A program made the position numbers and the translations under genes. The notes beneath the pieces were generated by a model, which searched no databases, was not told the DNA's origin, and saw only the letters and a program-made list of their open reading frames with translations. This document shows, in pieces, positions 23,126-34,644 of a stretch of DNA of 64,000 nucleotides. Numbering within the stretch: the first letter of the stretch is position 1; every line of letters starts with the position of its first letter. The stretch comes from Dugong dugon (lineage: Eukaryota; Chordata; Mammalia; Sirenia; Dugongidae). Location of the stretch: positions 4,396,501-4,460,500 of the forward strand of contig CM057474.1 of assembly GCA_030035585.1 (NCBI GenBank), given 5' to 3'.

Positions 23126-23284
23126 TTTAGCGACCCTATGGGACAAAGTAAAACTGCCCCATAGGGTTTCCAAGGCTGTAAGAAGCAGATTGCCACATCT
23201 TTCTCCCATGGAGCAGCGGCTGGGTTCAGACCACTGACCTTTTGACTAGCAGCTGAGCACTTAACCACTGGGCCACCAGGGCTC
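23126..23284 (-). mobile_element. AfroSINE
   Basis: Long form, inverted: GACCCTATGGGACAAAGTAAA, CCATAGGGTTTCCAAGGC, AGATTGCCACATCTTTCTCCC and GGGCCACCAGGGCTCC at the head. The flanks share ATATCATTT and TTATCATTT, a short probable target-site duplication. Confidence 0.92.
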
Positions 23285-23733
23285 CTTATCATTTTGAAAG
23301 AGTGCTGATGATCCTGTCTCAGTTTGGCCCTGGTTTTATGATGTGGATGTGATGAGATTCATCACAGTGAACGTCCAAGGTCATTTTCCTAACCTATTGT
23401 TAGGGATTTGAAGTAATCTCTGACCCTTAGGCACGTAAGAATACCCTCTCTTAGTTTTACTGTAATCAGGGTCCCATAAGTGACGAGTGGTTTGGTTGAC
23501 ATGATCAGAACAGAGTTACATTTTAAGTTGCCAGAACTCTTAAATAATTCTGAATCTCTTAGCATCATAGTGTTTACGTATTATAGTACAACATCTTAAG
23601 AAAAATATAAACAGAGTGGCTTTCACACAAAAAGAATGCAATCCACACTAATGGTGGGGTTTTCTTCCAGAATGTGTATATCTTATGATGAATCTGGTGT
23701 TGAGAAGCTGGATTAGAATATGTTACTTTAAAT

Positions 23734-23884
23734 GGGGAACCCAAGGGCAAGAAGGGGAGAGTGTTGACACGTCGTGGGGTTGGCAACCAATGTCACAAAA
23801 CAATCTGTGTCTTAATTGTTTAATGAGAAACTAATTTGCTCTGTCAAGCTTTATCTAAAGCACAACTGGAAAAAAAAAAAAAAG
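23734..23884 (+). mobile_element. L1 3' end fragment
   Basis: GGGAACCCAAGGGCAAGAAG, GGTTGGCAACCAATGTCAC, TTAATGAGAAACTAATTTGC and AAAGCACAACTGG followed by a poly(A) tract match the last 150 bases of the copy at 55442-55988. A severely 5'-truncated insertion. Confidence 0.8.
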
Positions 23885-24323
23885 AAGAGAGTACTTTAGG
23901 TCTGAAATCCCTTCTTTCAACATAGACAAAATAAAATGAGAAGACACCATGAATGAGCAAAATGTGTTCTATTCAATTTTTTGCTATCTGGATAGTATCA
24001 AGAAACACAATATATATGAGATTTTATCCTCCAAAGAACCATTTTAACCCCTTTAAATGACTGAAAGTAATATGAAAACAAAGCTAAGGTTAATGCTAAT
24101 AAATTCAACAGAAAAGATAGGCATTTCAATTATCCAAAAACAATCAGCAAGGTTTAAAACGTAGTCATTTACATTTAGATAAGTTTAATGGATATGAATT
24201 CAAGGCCTACTTCTGGTTTCTCTAAGAAAAGTAACTGACACCAGGTAGGTAAGAAGACCAGTCGGGAAGAAAAATTTTCAAAGGATCAGTTTCCTTCCCA
24301 CCAACGGCAGTTCCAAAGGATGA
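23885..24323. other. Unassigned sequence
   Basis: No feature recognised. Confidence 0.35.
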
Positions 24324-24338
24324 CTTTGGGGGACTTTA

Positions 24339-24549
24339 AAAACAAAACAAAACGCTTTGCCATCGAGTTGATTCTGACACATAGCAACCCTACAGAACAG
24401 AGTAAAACTGCCCCATAGAGTTTCCGAGGTTGTAATCTTTATGGAAGCAGACTGTCACATCTTTCTCCCACTGAGTGGCTGGTGGCTTTGAACCACAGAC
24501 CTTTAGGTTATCAGCCAAGCTCTTTAACCACTGTGCCATCAGAGCTCTT
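24339..24549 (-). mobile_element. AfroSINE with 15-base target-site duplication
   Basis: Long form, inverted: CATCGAGTTGATTCTGACAC, CAGAGTAAAACTGCCCC, GCAGACTGTCACATCTTTCT, and the head complement GTGCCATCAGAGCTC. The duplication CTTTGGGGGACTTTA is perfect over 15 bases (24324-24338 and 24550-24564). The (AAAAC)n edge at 24339-24355 is the SINE tail complement. Confidence 0.97.
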
Positions 24550-24564
24550 CTTTGGGGGACTTTA

Positions 24565-26997
24565 GGCTGCTATTGTCTTCACCTTCCCCAAAGCCATTTA
24601 CCGAAGTCAAAAAAAAAAAAAAAAAAAAGACTAATTTAAACGTGTATTTGGCCAACCCAGCTTCCAGACGTCCTCTGGTTCATTCTACTAATTCAGTTGC
24701 TGCCCCTCAGCCCCTCCTTTATAGACATTCTAGTCTTCACTACTTCTCACTTAGGGACACAGGAAGGGGAGTTTAGTAGGCGGGGCCCTCTGTTCTTGTG
24801 ACACCTCAGTAACACCTTGTTATGAAGAATCAACTCTTTGACCTTGATATTTCTCCCAAAAAAGTGAATTATTTATTCCGCCTTATATCCACGTATGCTC
24901 CCCAGAAGCCACCCGTTTCTGTGACATGTTTTATGAAGAATACCAGATGCTCCTGCAGTAAGTTTTAGGTATCAGCCTCTGACAACAGGCAGTCTAGAGG
25001 AAAACAGGACTTCAAGTTAATGTATAGAGAGACTTCATATGCCACCGTAAACTAAATTTATTTTCAGAGACATCAGCATACAGAGGCTGAGGCTTGTCCA
25101 ACTCTGCCTCCTAAAATCTAAGTAAAAGTTTCTTCATACACCCTTTCTCTGCCCCCTCACCTCCGCCCAGGAGCTATCGAAAGTGAAAGCAGTGGAGGTT
25201 TACTGTCTATGTATCTCTCAAGTCATCAGGCTTTCGGATAATAGTTTATTTGAGACACCCGATGTCTACACAGGCCAAGGTAATTAGCCATTAGCATTTA
25301 TGTGCCACTAATTACCACTAGTGAGAATTGCCTGGGAAACGTCAACACAGTGTGTTATGCAATTTGTTTTGTGAGTTGGAGAGGTGGTTTGGTTCCGTAT
25401 CTCAGTACATCCTTTGTGTAGACGAGACTAAGTGGCACTGTAGATATGAAGTGGCATTTCACTTCCAACAGAGGATATTCTTCCTCCCACTTGGACTTTT
25501 TCATGCTGAAACAGCCTGTTTGTCAAAACTCTTAGCTATCATGGTGACAGATGTTCCATGACACACAGCTAGGTAGAGAGCTGGCATCTGACATCTTTTA
25601 GCTTCACAGGCACACATGTCAATATGCCATAAAACACAGACACTCCCTCTCACAATCTGGATAAGCACTTCTTGCTGAGCTCTTACTGTATCCACGTGGA
25701 ACAGATGGGTTGCTGTTTCTCTGATATATTATGACAAGCAGCAGCAACTACTAATCACAGCATCAAGAACTGTTGGTATATGAAGCTGTTCTTTTTCTAT
25801 GTCACCCATTAAGTCATTGTTCTGCTCCTGAACAGAGAATTAAACTTTTAAAAAAAGGAAGAGGAAGAAGAAGATTGGCTAATGAACTTCAGGAAGAAGG
25901 AGACAGCCTTTGAGGCCTAGGATTTTTCTCCCCTTCTCTCGTGCTTGGAGTTCTGGGTCTCAATGCTGCTATCTGTACTGAATTCTGGAAATTTTCCTAG
26001 ACCCAAGTTTTTGAAACCAGGTATCTGGACAGTGTTTAAGGAAGTAGGCAGAGGAAGAGCAGCTTGTTTCCTGGACCCCAGTCTTTGAAACCAGTTATCT
26101 GGACAGTGTTGAAGGAAACAGGGGAAGGGCTTGTTTAACCAGTGCTCAACAGGTCCTGAAGCTCCCATCAATACAATCAATCTTTAATATCCTTCCCTCC
26201 TATCCCACAAAGCTACAGTTGGTCCCTTTTCTCCCTGTACCTGCTACGACCAGAAGGCTCTGCATATTCATTTAACCTGATTTTATTTATACAAAAGCAT
26301 CGGGGGGTAGACTAGAGAGATCTACCATGTGAGTTACCCCGTGGCCTAAACCCAGGTGGCTCCCCTTGGTCATGCATGTCCGCGGCGCATCCCTGGCCTC
26401 CGAGTCAAGCATATCAAATCACTAGAGGGTCTCATCATCTGACTGGGCAGCAGAGGGTGGTTTCGGGAACCGGGGTGCCAGAAAATGAGATCAAAGTTAG
26501 CTTAGAATGGCCCAGCGAGCGTCCAAAAGCAACGTTGCCTTTCCTTCTCACAAAGTCTATTTTCACAGCATCTTCATTTCCAGGCTCACTGCGCAGGTCC
26601 CTGGCCCTGTCTGGGTTTGTTTGCTTTTAAAAGAGTATAAAATTACTTTGTTTCTTTAGTGACCATTACACTTGTTACAAACTGGCTGATGTATACTGAA
26701 TTCATTGAGTGTGAAACAGGCCTCTGTAAGTTGATAGGGGTGAAGAAAAACCACAGAGTGATTTATTACTCTGTGCACAGACAACGGGGAGGAAACAGCA
26801 AATTTCAGATCCAGGAGGGGTGGCCTCCTGTCTCACTACTAGGTAGTGGGAAAAAAAGATGACTTAGCTGGTTACCCCATGGCGTTTATACAGGTTATGA
26901 ATCTTTGTGATGCAAACATTCCACCTGAATTTAGACACAGTGTCCTGGATAAAGATGCAAAATATAAACATAGGGATTAATGGTATGAAATTTGGAG
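24565..26997. other. Unassigned, longest stretch without recognised repeats
   Basis: Apart from a poly(A) run near 24610-24628 and the tandem duplication at 25996-26143, I recognise no repeat or gene here. Short frames (24552-24776, 25328-25561, 26376-26630) have no domains or splice context. This is the best place in the window to look for conserved non-coding sequence. Confidence 0.35.
25996..26143. repeat. 74-base imperfect tandem duplication
   Basis: Units start at 25996 (CCTAGACCCAAGTTTTTGAA) and 26070 (CCTGGACCCCAGTCTTTGAA) and share TATCTGGACAGTGTT. The antisense frame 25917-26180 translates both units, hence its internal repeat of a residue motif like QHCPDNWFQ. No domain recognised. 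Confidence 0.9.
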
Positions 26998-27210
26998 TCA
27001 AACATTCACACCCCGGCTGACTCTGGCCCTTGTTTGCTGTGTGACCTTTTGAAAATGACTCAAGCTCAGTTTCTTCAACTATACAATGGGTATTATAATA
27101 GTATTGATTTTACAGGGTTATTGTGAAGATTAAATGAAACATTGTATGTAAAATGCTTAGTGCGGTGTCTAGTGCTGAATAAAGGCTGCACAAATGTTAG
27201 CTATGATTCG
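26998..27210 (+). mobile_element. MIR SINE
   Basis: Near full-length MIR order: TGCTGTGTGACCTTTTG, CTCAGTTTCTTCAACTATAC, ATGGGTATTATAATAG, GGGTTATTGTGAAGATTAAA and GCTTAGTGCGGTG, then AAATGTTAGCTAT. Confidence 0.88.
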
Positions 27211-28221
27211 TATTTAGTTTAACAGAACAGGGTATGGGGAAGAGATAGTGAAGGCAGAAAGGAGTAAAACTTGAATTTTACCTAAAAGCTGGCTTTGTTG
27301 GAGACAATGTTTTAGGATGGCCTGCTGGTACAAGGGATTACTGACAGAAGAATTAGTCTTCCCTTTTATACTCAGTTACCCCTTCTCTCCTTCCTTTCTG
27401 CCTGCCTTCCTTCTCTCCTTTCTACAGAAGACATAACTATCTAGTTAAGCAGCCAGATAGAAATATTAAATAATATATTAAGAAAGCCATACGTTTCAGC
27501 AAATATAGAAGAACCTCATTCTCAATTTCTTAAAATGTAATAAAATCCAGTTTAATTTAACTTTAGCTTCTTCTCCAGGCTTAAACAGAACATTTCTTTC
27601 TGCTCCCCAGAAAGCTTTACCTTTAGATATTAATGAGTCAGCAATTTTATTTTGATAAATATCCAGTGATACCAAGTAGACCAGAAAATAGTCTTAACAA
27701 CAGTTTCCTTAAGTGAGAGAAAGGAAATATTTAGTAATCAGACAATAATATTTTATTTTAGGGTCAAGGATTCAAATCTTATCATTTTCAATTTCACAAA
27801 GAAATAGAAGTCCTTCCAAGAAAATACATAAGCTTCAGAGGCAAATCCTTGCCCTTGTTGACCGTTCTTGTAGGACAGAATTAACCGCATTAACCACCTG
27901 TTCACGCTTAACCAAAAGACAAGAAGTAGCCTTACCAGAGCTGTCTCTGAGAATACTTTCTAGCAATTAACTTACTTTTCCCAGTGTCCCTCTGCTCTTC
28001 CAGTTTCTCTGACTCCTCATTCTATTGAGAAAGAGAACTAGAGATTCAAAAAAAAACAAATACAAGTAGTGTCTCATATGATGGGAGCATGTCCAACTGT
28101 CAGATTTTATTTTCTAATGAAATGCCTTTTCTTCTCTCTACTTTTATAAACATTTCTTTCAACACATGTCTGTAAACGTATTTGAAGGTCAAATGTTTGA
28201 AAATGGAACATCAGATTCACG
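27211..28221. other. Unassigned sequence
   Basis: Contains a pyrimidine-rich tract near 27385-27425 (CTTCTCTCCTTCCTTTCTGC). No gene or named repeat recognised. Confidence 0.35.
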
Positions 28222-28676
28222 TGTTGTGGTAGGCTCAGTAATGGCCTGCCCAAAGATGTCTACATTCTAATCCCTGGAACCTATGAATACGTGCCTTACA
28301 AGGCAAAAGGAATTTTATACATGTGATTAAGTGTTGCGATCTTGAGATGGGGAGGTTACCCTGGATTATTGGATAGACCTGATGTTATCACAAGGGTCCT
28401 TACAAAAGGGAGACAAGAGGTCAGAGAGGACAGAAGATGTTATACTGCTGGTTTTGAAGACTGAAGAAGGGGCCATGATCCAAGGAAAGTAGGTGGCCTC
28501 TAAAAGCCACAAAAGACAAGGAAACAGATTCTCCCCTGGAGCCTCCAGAAGGAACATAGCCCTGCAGACCCATTTTAGACTTCTGACGGCCAGAACCATA
28601 AGAAAATACATTTGTGTGGTTTTAAGCCACTAAATTTGTGGTAATTTGTTATAGCAGCAATGAGAAGCTAATATCC
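28222..28676 (+). mobile_element. MLT1-type MaLR LTR
   Basis: TGTTGTGGTAGGCTCAGTAAT at the start, TCACAAGGGTCCTTACAAAAG in the middle, TCCAGAAGGAACATAGCCC, then AGAAAATACATTTGTGTGG and AGCAGCAATGAGAAGCTAATA at the end. This parallels the copy at 21621-22320 over its whole length. Confidence 0.8.
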
Positions 28677-29810
28677 ATGTTATACGGGGGCCTTGGATTC
28701 CTGAGGTATAAAATATAACATTCCTGCTGTTGCTGTTTCTTTCAGGACCAATCAACTGAACAGTTACCCAGTGCCCAGGGTGGGAGTGGCTGTGTATGTG
28801 TAATGGGAGGGACCTAGCCAGGCTGTCCCTCTGTCATCCCAGAGCTTCAAGAAGTTAAGCTAGGCATTGTCATACCCACTCCCGGTTCTGTCTTCTCTCT
28901 CTGCTCTCATCTGCCCACTGCCTCTCAGCCCACCATATGTTCAACCACAGAGAATTCTGATCATTAACCTGCCTTATGAGGATGCCCTGAGATGTGGCTG
29001 TTGAAAGGAGTCCATCTTCCTCTGCTACCACATTAAGTGGTGCTCTGACCTGCTGTCCCCAAAATGCACACTCAGCTGCCAGCTGCGCTACACCTGGCTG
29101 ACTGCCCAGCAACCCTGCCTTTGCTCCATGCCCACCTTTGAGAACTTTAAGGAGGGAAGGTTAGGCAGGAAAAGGGGATGATACCTGCGCTGGATGTTTT
29201 CCTTGTGTGAGCCAGCAGCTGAAGGTGGCAGAGTTGGGGTGGAGGTGAGGGCACAGGCAGGACCACACAGCCCTGTCTTCAGGGGTTTTTAAACAAAGAT
29301 ACGTGTTTCCACACTCACCATGAACTTCCACGCAAAGAGTAGTAAAAAGAAAAGTGATCTAACAAACCAGTTCAGAAAACCTAGAGAACCAAGGCATAAT
29401 TCGTTTGATGTGGTTTGGAGTTGCCCCAATCTGCTTTATATCTGACAAACTTAATGACAAGTATGGCCTTCATCACTTCAGATACAGAGATAAATTTGAT
29501 AACATATTGGAAAGATGTGGTGTTAGGGTAGGTTGGCCAAGTGTTCTCTACCATGAACCAGTTCAAACCGGAGTCAAACTCTTTTTTTCCCCCCTTAAAA
29601 TTAATGATCTAGAAACTCAGTGTCCTAATCAAGCTACTATTCCTTCGGTCTACAATCTTAGTTTGTGTTGTTGGGTTGCTGGCTTTGGTCCTGGACAGTT
29701 AATACTCTGTTAAGTGCAGACTGGCTTTGTTAAATATTTTAGACTCCTTAGATTTTATTTTCAGAAGCTCAGATTTTTCTTTTTCCAGTGGATGAGAAAA
29801 GGATCCCCAA
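28677..29810. other. Unassigned sequence
   Basis: No feature recognised. The forward frame 29405-29713 (102 codons, beginning MMWFGVAPICFISDK) has no family I know. It could be a relic of a retroviral or cellular frame, but nothing visible supports a function. Confidence 0.35.
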
Positions 29811-30250
29811 ATTTTTTTAAAATTTTGTCTCTTAAGTGAAAGTTTACAGCACAAGTTAGTTTCTCATTCAAAAATTTATACACAGATTATTTCATGACAT
29901 TGATTGCAATCCCCGTGATGTGTCAGCACTCTCCCCTTTCCACCCTGGGTTCCCCATGTCCATTCGTCCAGTTTTCCTGTCCCTTCCTGCCTTCTTGTCT
30001 TTGCTTTGGGACAGGTGTTGCCCATTTGGTCTCATATACTTGATTGAACTAAGAAGCACGCTTCTCATGTGTGTTGTTTTATAGGCTTGTCTACTCTGGC
30101 TGAAAGGTGGACTTCAGGAGTGGCTTCAGTTCTGAGTTAGCAGGGTGTCCAGTGGTCATCTCAGGGGTTCCTCCAGTCTCTGTCAGACCAGTAAGTCTGG
30201 TCTTCATGAATTTGAATTTTGTTCTACATTTTTCTCCCACTCTGTTTAAG
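29811..30250 (-). mobile_element. L1 3' UTR, inverted copy
   Basis: The reverse complement matches the other L1 3' UTR copies: at the left edge GTCTCTTAAGTGAAAGTTTAC is the complement of the AAAGCACAA end, then AAAAATTTATACACAGATTA, CAGTAAGTCTGGTCTTC and TTGAATTTTGTTCTAC. It is the only minus-strand member of this L1 group that I see. The shared 3' UTR frame is broken in this copy by a deletion in the lysine-rich part. Confidence 0.88.
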
Positions 30251-30365
30251 TAATTCTTATTATTATATTTTTTATCATTATTGTTGCTATCTTACTCTCT
30301 CGCTGAGTTCTTTGGGGGCAAAATGAGGTCACTGACTCCAAGTATTTGTTGAATTCTTGCTATGT

Positions 30366-30902
30366 GCCAGTGTGGTGTAATGGATTGCTTTTTGTGTGAT
30401 CTTTCTAGCCATGGTCTTGTAACTCCCACACAGGTGATTGGGTAGGACTGTGTGATAGGGTAATTGTGGCCCATCAAGGGGATTGGTCAGTTTTGCCATC
30501 CCGCTGGGCTTTAAAGGAGCCACCCCAGAGGCAGGAAAGAGAAGAGCCCACCATCACCAAGGGAGGAGAGATATGCAGAAGAGACTGGCAGGAGATGGTG
30601 CAGTGGCTTCCCGGTCCATGGAGTGAAAAAGCTGAGTGCCTTTGGGCAGAGACTGAGGGCCAGGGAGGAGCCTACACCTGACCCACAAATTTGGGATTTG
30701 CCAGCCTCCACAACCGCATTAGCCATTTCTTTTATAAGGTTCATGAGTTCTATGAGACTTTGCAGCGAATTAGGGAACCCAAAGACTGGAGGAGAGTACT
30801 GAGGGGGAGGGAGTAGTTGATGTGAGAGATGATGGGGTGTTACAACAGCTTGGAAAAATTGGATACTTGGGACATCTTTGACCTCCACCTCATAGGAACC
30901 AG
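30366..30902 (+). mobile_element. LTR-like sequence A, copy 1
   Basis: Aligns along its length with 34645-35142: GATTGCTTTTTGTGTG, GCCATGGTCTTGTAACTCCC, GGGGATTGGTCAGTTTTGCC, CAGAGGCAGGAAAGAGAAGA, CTATGAGACTTTGCAGCGAAT and GACCTCCACCTCATAGGAA. I infer a retroviral LTR plus leader, because the companion copy carries a primer-binding-site-like motif. The family is unnamed. Its left edge adjoins the inverted L1. Confidence 0.6.
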
Positions 30903-31170
30903 TTTGTGCTGCTCCTTATAAAAGAAATTATTCGTTTAGTTGATGTCAGAATGATGGGTTTCGCTGCAACAGCTCAGACTCACTGGAATATGTGGTTTTG
31001 GGAAAAAAGGGATGAATGGGAGAATGAGAAACCTTTGGTTTCTGGATAGGATAAAAAAAAAAACATCCACGGATTGAAGCTGCTGTTGGGTTGTGATCAG
31101 TTAACAAGGCAAGAGCTATTCATGGGATTAAGGAAGGGTGGATCTAACTCCTGAAGAACTGGCTAGTTGA

Positions 31171-31389
31171 ATGCATATGGAAATACAGAGAGATAAGGAA
31201 AGGGCCAGACATAAAATTCCTTGGTTTCTGTTATCCATAATAGCTGCAATGGCAGAGAAAAAGAATGTAGGAGCTGATTTTGGCACTGAACCAAGCCCAG
31301 ATCCGGTCCAGTCAGAGCTACGACCACTAGTCTCAGGGCCCACTCAGAAAGGAAAAATTGGATTGGAACAATGGGAAGTTCCTCTATGA
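31171..31389 (+). pseudogene. Possible retroviral internal fragment
   Basis: Open for 72 codons between LTR-like copy A1 and the integrase remnant. There is no clear domain: N-terminal half rich in charged residues, then a Pro/Ser/Glu-rich part. By position it would be gag or upstream pol sequence, but I cannot confirm that. The antisense frames here are shadows. Confidence 0.3.
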
Positions 31390-31394
31390 TCACT

Positions 31395-32007
31395 GGCCAC
31401 CAAGAAGGTTGTCTGGGAAGGAAACAAGCAAATCCAAGAAGCTATATCGTGTTCTGTGGAAATCACTCATACTCTTTCCCCAGCTACTGCCATCATTGCT
31501 CAACTGGCTCATGAACAAAGTAGCCATGGTGGCAGGGATGGAGGTTATGCACGGGCCCAGCAACATGGATTTCCACTTACCAAGGATAACTTGGCTATTG
31601 CCTCTGCTGAGTGCCTAATCTGCCAGTAGCAGAGAGCAACACTGAGTCTACGATATGGCACCATCCCTCGAGATGATCAGCCAGCAACCTGGTGACAAGT
31701 TGATTACATTGGACCACTTCCATCATGGAAAGGGCAGCATTTTGTCCTTACTGGAATAGACACTTACTCTGGATATGGATTTGCCTTCCTTGCACACAAT
31801 GCTTCTGCCAAAACTACCATCCATGGACTTCTAGAATGCCTTACCCACCATCACGGTATCCGACACAGCATTGCCTCAGATCAAGGGACTCACTTCACAG
31901 CAAATGAAGTGTGGCAGTGGGCCCATGCTCACAGAATTCACTGGTCTTACCGTGTTCCCGTCATCCTTGATAAAACGATGGAATGGCCTTCTAAAGACAC
32001 AATTTAG
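31395..32007 (+). pseudogene. ERVL-type integrase remnant
   Basis: Endogenous retrovirus pol, integrase part. In one frame I see the N-terminal zinc-binding HHCC pattern: His codons at 31510 and 31525, then the CLIC pair with Cys codons at 31612 and 31621. The catalytic core follows, with the first Asp at 31702 (VDYIGP), the second at 31879 (SDQGTHF) and a candidate Glu at 31981, 34 codons on instead of the usual 36. In-frame stops at 31627 (TAG), 31693 (TGA) and 32005 (TAG) disable it. Protease, reverse transcriptase and RNase H are missing upstream. Direct linkage to a downstream dUTPase is characteristic of class III ERVL elements. Confidence 0.85.
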
Positions 32008-32159
32008 GTGCCAGCTAGGTGGCAATAACTTGCAGGGTTGAGGTAACATTCTCCAGAAGGCTGTATATGCTTTAATCTAAACCAGTGTCCAATATATGGA
32101 GCTGTTTCTCCTATAGCTAGGATTCACGGGTCCATGAATCAAGGGGTGGAAATGGGAGT

Positions 32160-32720
32160 GGCACCACTCACTACTATGCCTAGTGACCCACTCGCAAGAT
32201 TTTTGCTCCCTGTCCCCGAGACCTTATGCTCTGCATGTCTAGAGTTCTTAGAGGAGAAATGCTCCCACCTGGAGACACATCACTGATTCCATTGAACTGG
32301 AAGCTAAGAATGCCACCTGGCCACTTTGGGCTCCTTATGCCTCTGGATCAACTGGCAAAGAAGGGGGTTACCATACTGGCTGGTGTGATCGATCCTGATT
32401 ACCAAGAGGAAATTGGATTGATATTACATAATGGCGGTAAAGAAGAGTATGTCTGGAATGCAGGAGATCCCTTAGGGCATCTCTTAGTACTACCATGCCC
32501 TGTGATTCAAGTCAATGGAAAACTATAGCAACCCAATTCTGACATGACTACTAATGGCCCAGACCCTTCAGGAACGAAGGTTTGGGTCACCCCATCAGGC
32601 AAAGAACCACAATCAGCTGAGGTGCTTGTTGAGGGCAAAGGGAATATGGAATGGGTGGTGGAAGAAGATAGTTTCAAATACCAGTTATGGCCACGTGATC
32701 AGTTGCAGAAAAGAGGACTG
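32160..32720 (+). pseudogene. ERVL-type dUTPase remnant
   Basis: dUTPases hydrolyse dUTP to dUMP; ERVL-type retroviruses carry one after integrase. The open frame 32226-32528 (100 codons) shows motif 3 as GVIDPDY at residues 53-59 and a motif-4-like GDPLGHLL near residues 80-87. Motif 1 and a clear motif 5 are not visible, and the frame is shifted relative to the integrase (716 bases from the His codon at 31510, not a multiple of 3). Broken, with no reason to expect activity. Confidence 0.8.
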
Positions 32721-32920
32721 TAATTGTTATGAGTATTTCTTCCTTGTATGTGTGCAACAAATGTTTTTGTTTTATTCACTTATAAAACATAAGATGTACA
32801 CAGGGCTAATGCATTTTCGGTTTTACGTGTGTTCATTTTATCATGTTAGGCGCAAGTATGACTTTATAATTGTCTTTATTCAGAGATTATGTATGATTTA
32901 AGGAGATGTGTACAGGTGCC

Positions 32921-32939
32921 AAGGTGACAAGGGGTAGAC
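32921..32939 (+). other. Polypurine-tract-like sequence before LTR
   Basis: AAGGTGACAAGGGGTAGAC lies immediately before the TG that opens the LTR, the position where retroviral plus-strand priming occurs. This supports the LTR being the 3' LTR of the element that holds the integrase and dUTPase remnants. Confidence 0.6.
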
Positions 32940-33423
32940 TGTGACAGTTAAGGTTGTGTGTCAACTTGGCTGGGCCATGATTCTCAGTGTTTTGGCAGTC
33001 ACGTAATGTTGTAGTCACTTCTCTGATGAGATCTGATATGTGATCACCCACAAGATGGGATCTACTGTGAGTAGCCAATTGGTTGAAGGGGAGTTTCCCT
33101 GGGCATGTGGCCTGCATCGAGTGTGAGCAGATGTTCTGGCAGGGCTTGGGGGCTTTTGCTTGTTCTGGATCCTGCAGCTGGCTCCAGTTCGTCTGACCTC
33201 CGGTTCTTGGAACTTGAGCTAGCAGCTTACCTATGGTCTTGCCTGACGATCTTGGGATCTGTCGATCTTCACAGCCTGTGAGCAAAAGCCCTGCCATCCA
33301 ACTTGCTGATCTTGGGTTTGCCAGTCCCTGCAGCTACGTGAATCAGGAGAAGCCTCTATCCTGATCCACACACTTGGGACATCATAGCCTCTACAACCAA
33401 GTGAGCCATTTCCTTGATACAAA

Positions 33424-33470
<47 letters not shown>

Positions 33471-33512
33471 TTATATGCTTTACTGGTTTTGCTTCTCTAG
33501 AGAACCCAGTCG
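32940..33512 (+). mobile_element. ERVL-type LTR (MLT2-like)
   Basis: Begins TGTGACAGTTAAGGTTGTGT with GTCAACTTGGCTGGGCC, has a region rich in CTTGG/CTGATC blocks, AACCAAGTGAGCCATTTCC, then a (TC)n(TA)n tract, and ends GCTTCTCTAGAGAACCCAG. This start and end are typical of MLT2/ERVL LTRs. It is the 3' LTR of the upstream pol remnant. The first 120 bases recur at 45734-45862. Confidence 0.78.
33424..33470. repeat. (TC)n(TA)n microsatellite within LTR
   Basis: About 25 bases of alternating T/C followed by about 22 bases of alternating T/A, inside the LTR where MLT2-type LTRs usually have TCTCTTATATATC. Confidence 0.95.
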
Positions 33513-33515
33513 AAG

Positions 33516-34310
33516 ATGGGACTCAACAGCAATGGGTTTAACAGGTATTTAGTTTTGAATGCTGCAGAATGGAAGAGTAGGTTTGCGTTGATGCAAGACC
33601 CACAACTCAGTATGGAACAGTTACGAATGATGATACAAGATCTATTTACACAGCAGGTTAACCCAGAGGGCCCAGCCAGCCTGATGGACTGGATTAAATT
33701 TGCAGTGAGATTTGTTTACCCTGAAAAGGGAACCCGCCCCTCTCCCCCTCTAAATACCCAATGGAATACTCCAGAGGAAGCGGCTGATGTTCTGTTTATG
33801 CAAGCCATGCTAGAATGGCCTTATGCTGATCATGATATTCATCCAAGGAGTATGCCCCTTACACAGGTCACGGTAGATATGGTAATCAAGGCAGCCCGTC
33901 TACATGGTCGCCCCATGTAACCTTGCTACTGTGAAACGAAGCAACAATCCGAGAAGCCTTGTCAGATCTGTTGGCACAACTTCCCCGCATGGGTCTTAAC
34001 AGATGCAAGAAACACAAGGGTGATTTATAGGAGAATGGGAAAAGGCAATGGGGAAAGAACTTACCCTAGCAGGACAGAGATTTTTAGACGGTTGCTAAGA
34101 AATGGGATGAATATAGTGGACAGTGACGGAGATGAGACAGCACTAAGGCAGCACTACAGGAGGTTGGGTGGACCCCTGGAAATTCCCTCTGGTCCCCCCA
34201 AAGTTAAACAAGTCTGTCCGATTCACCCCAGCTGGGAGGTATTTAATGATGGGAATTCCCACCTGGGACCATGTGAAGCAGAGGCTCAGCTGGTCGATCA
34301 AGATAAGGAT
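33516..34310 (+). pseudogene. ERV gag-like remnant
   Basis: Two consecutive open frames, 33516-33920 (134 codons) and 34020-34313 (97 codons), read in the plus direction just after the ERVL LTR. The first, rich in Gln/Met/Pro with an EWKSRFALMQDPQLS-like start and a MDWIKFAVRFVYPEKG patch, looks like retroviral capsid-region gag by composition and context. The second has PSRTEIFRRLLRNGM. The start codon at 33516 lies in sequence that resembles a SINE tail (GACTCAACAGCAATGGGTTT), so it is probably not the original start. gag normally precedes pol, so this order implies a second element or a rearrangement. Family assignment is inference. Confidence 0.5.
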
Positions 34311-34644
34311 TGAGGAGGGGGCCAGGGTCTACTGGCACCACCCAGCCAGAGGCCCAAGGCCATATGCATATGAATGGGAAAACAGTTAAGGTGTGCAGAA
34401 GAGAAGATGCAAATGGAATGTTTTAAATATGGTTATGTGTTTAGGATTATGTGTTTATCTGAGTGTACTACCTAGTGTTGTAAAGCAGACCTGACTGGCT
34501 GGTACCTGAGTAACCTCATCCTTAGGACTCTTTGCCCTACTGCAGGACTAATTGTTAATGACTGTTTTGAACTGGTAAAATGATTGGGAGGGAGAAGTTA
34601 TCCTCCAAGTATAAAAGAGCCATGGCTAGACAAGCTAGGGGGTG

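Noticed and set aside
29405-29713. 102-codon frame with a protein-like composition (MMWFGVAPICF...)
   Set aside because: No recognised domain, no splice sites or poly(A) signal that fit, and no repeat identity. Could be a relic, but unsupported as a gene.
33424-33470. CRISPR-like or satellite array
   Set aside because: Plain dinucleotide microsatellites. No spacer-repeat organisation exists anywhere in the window.
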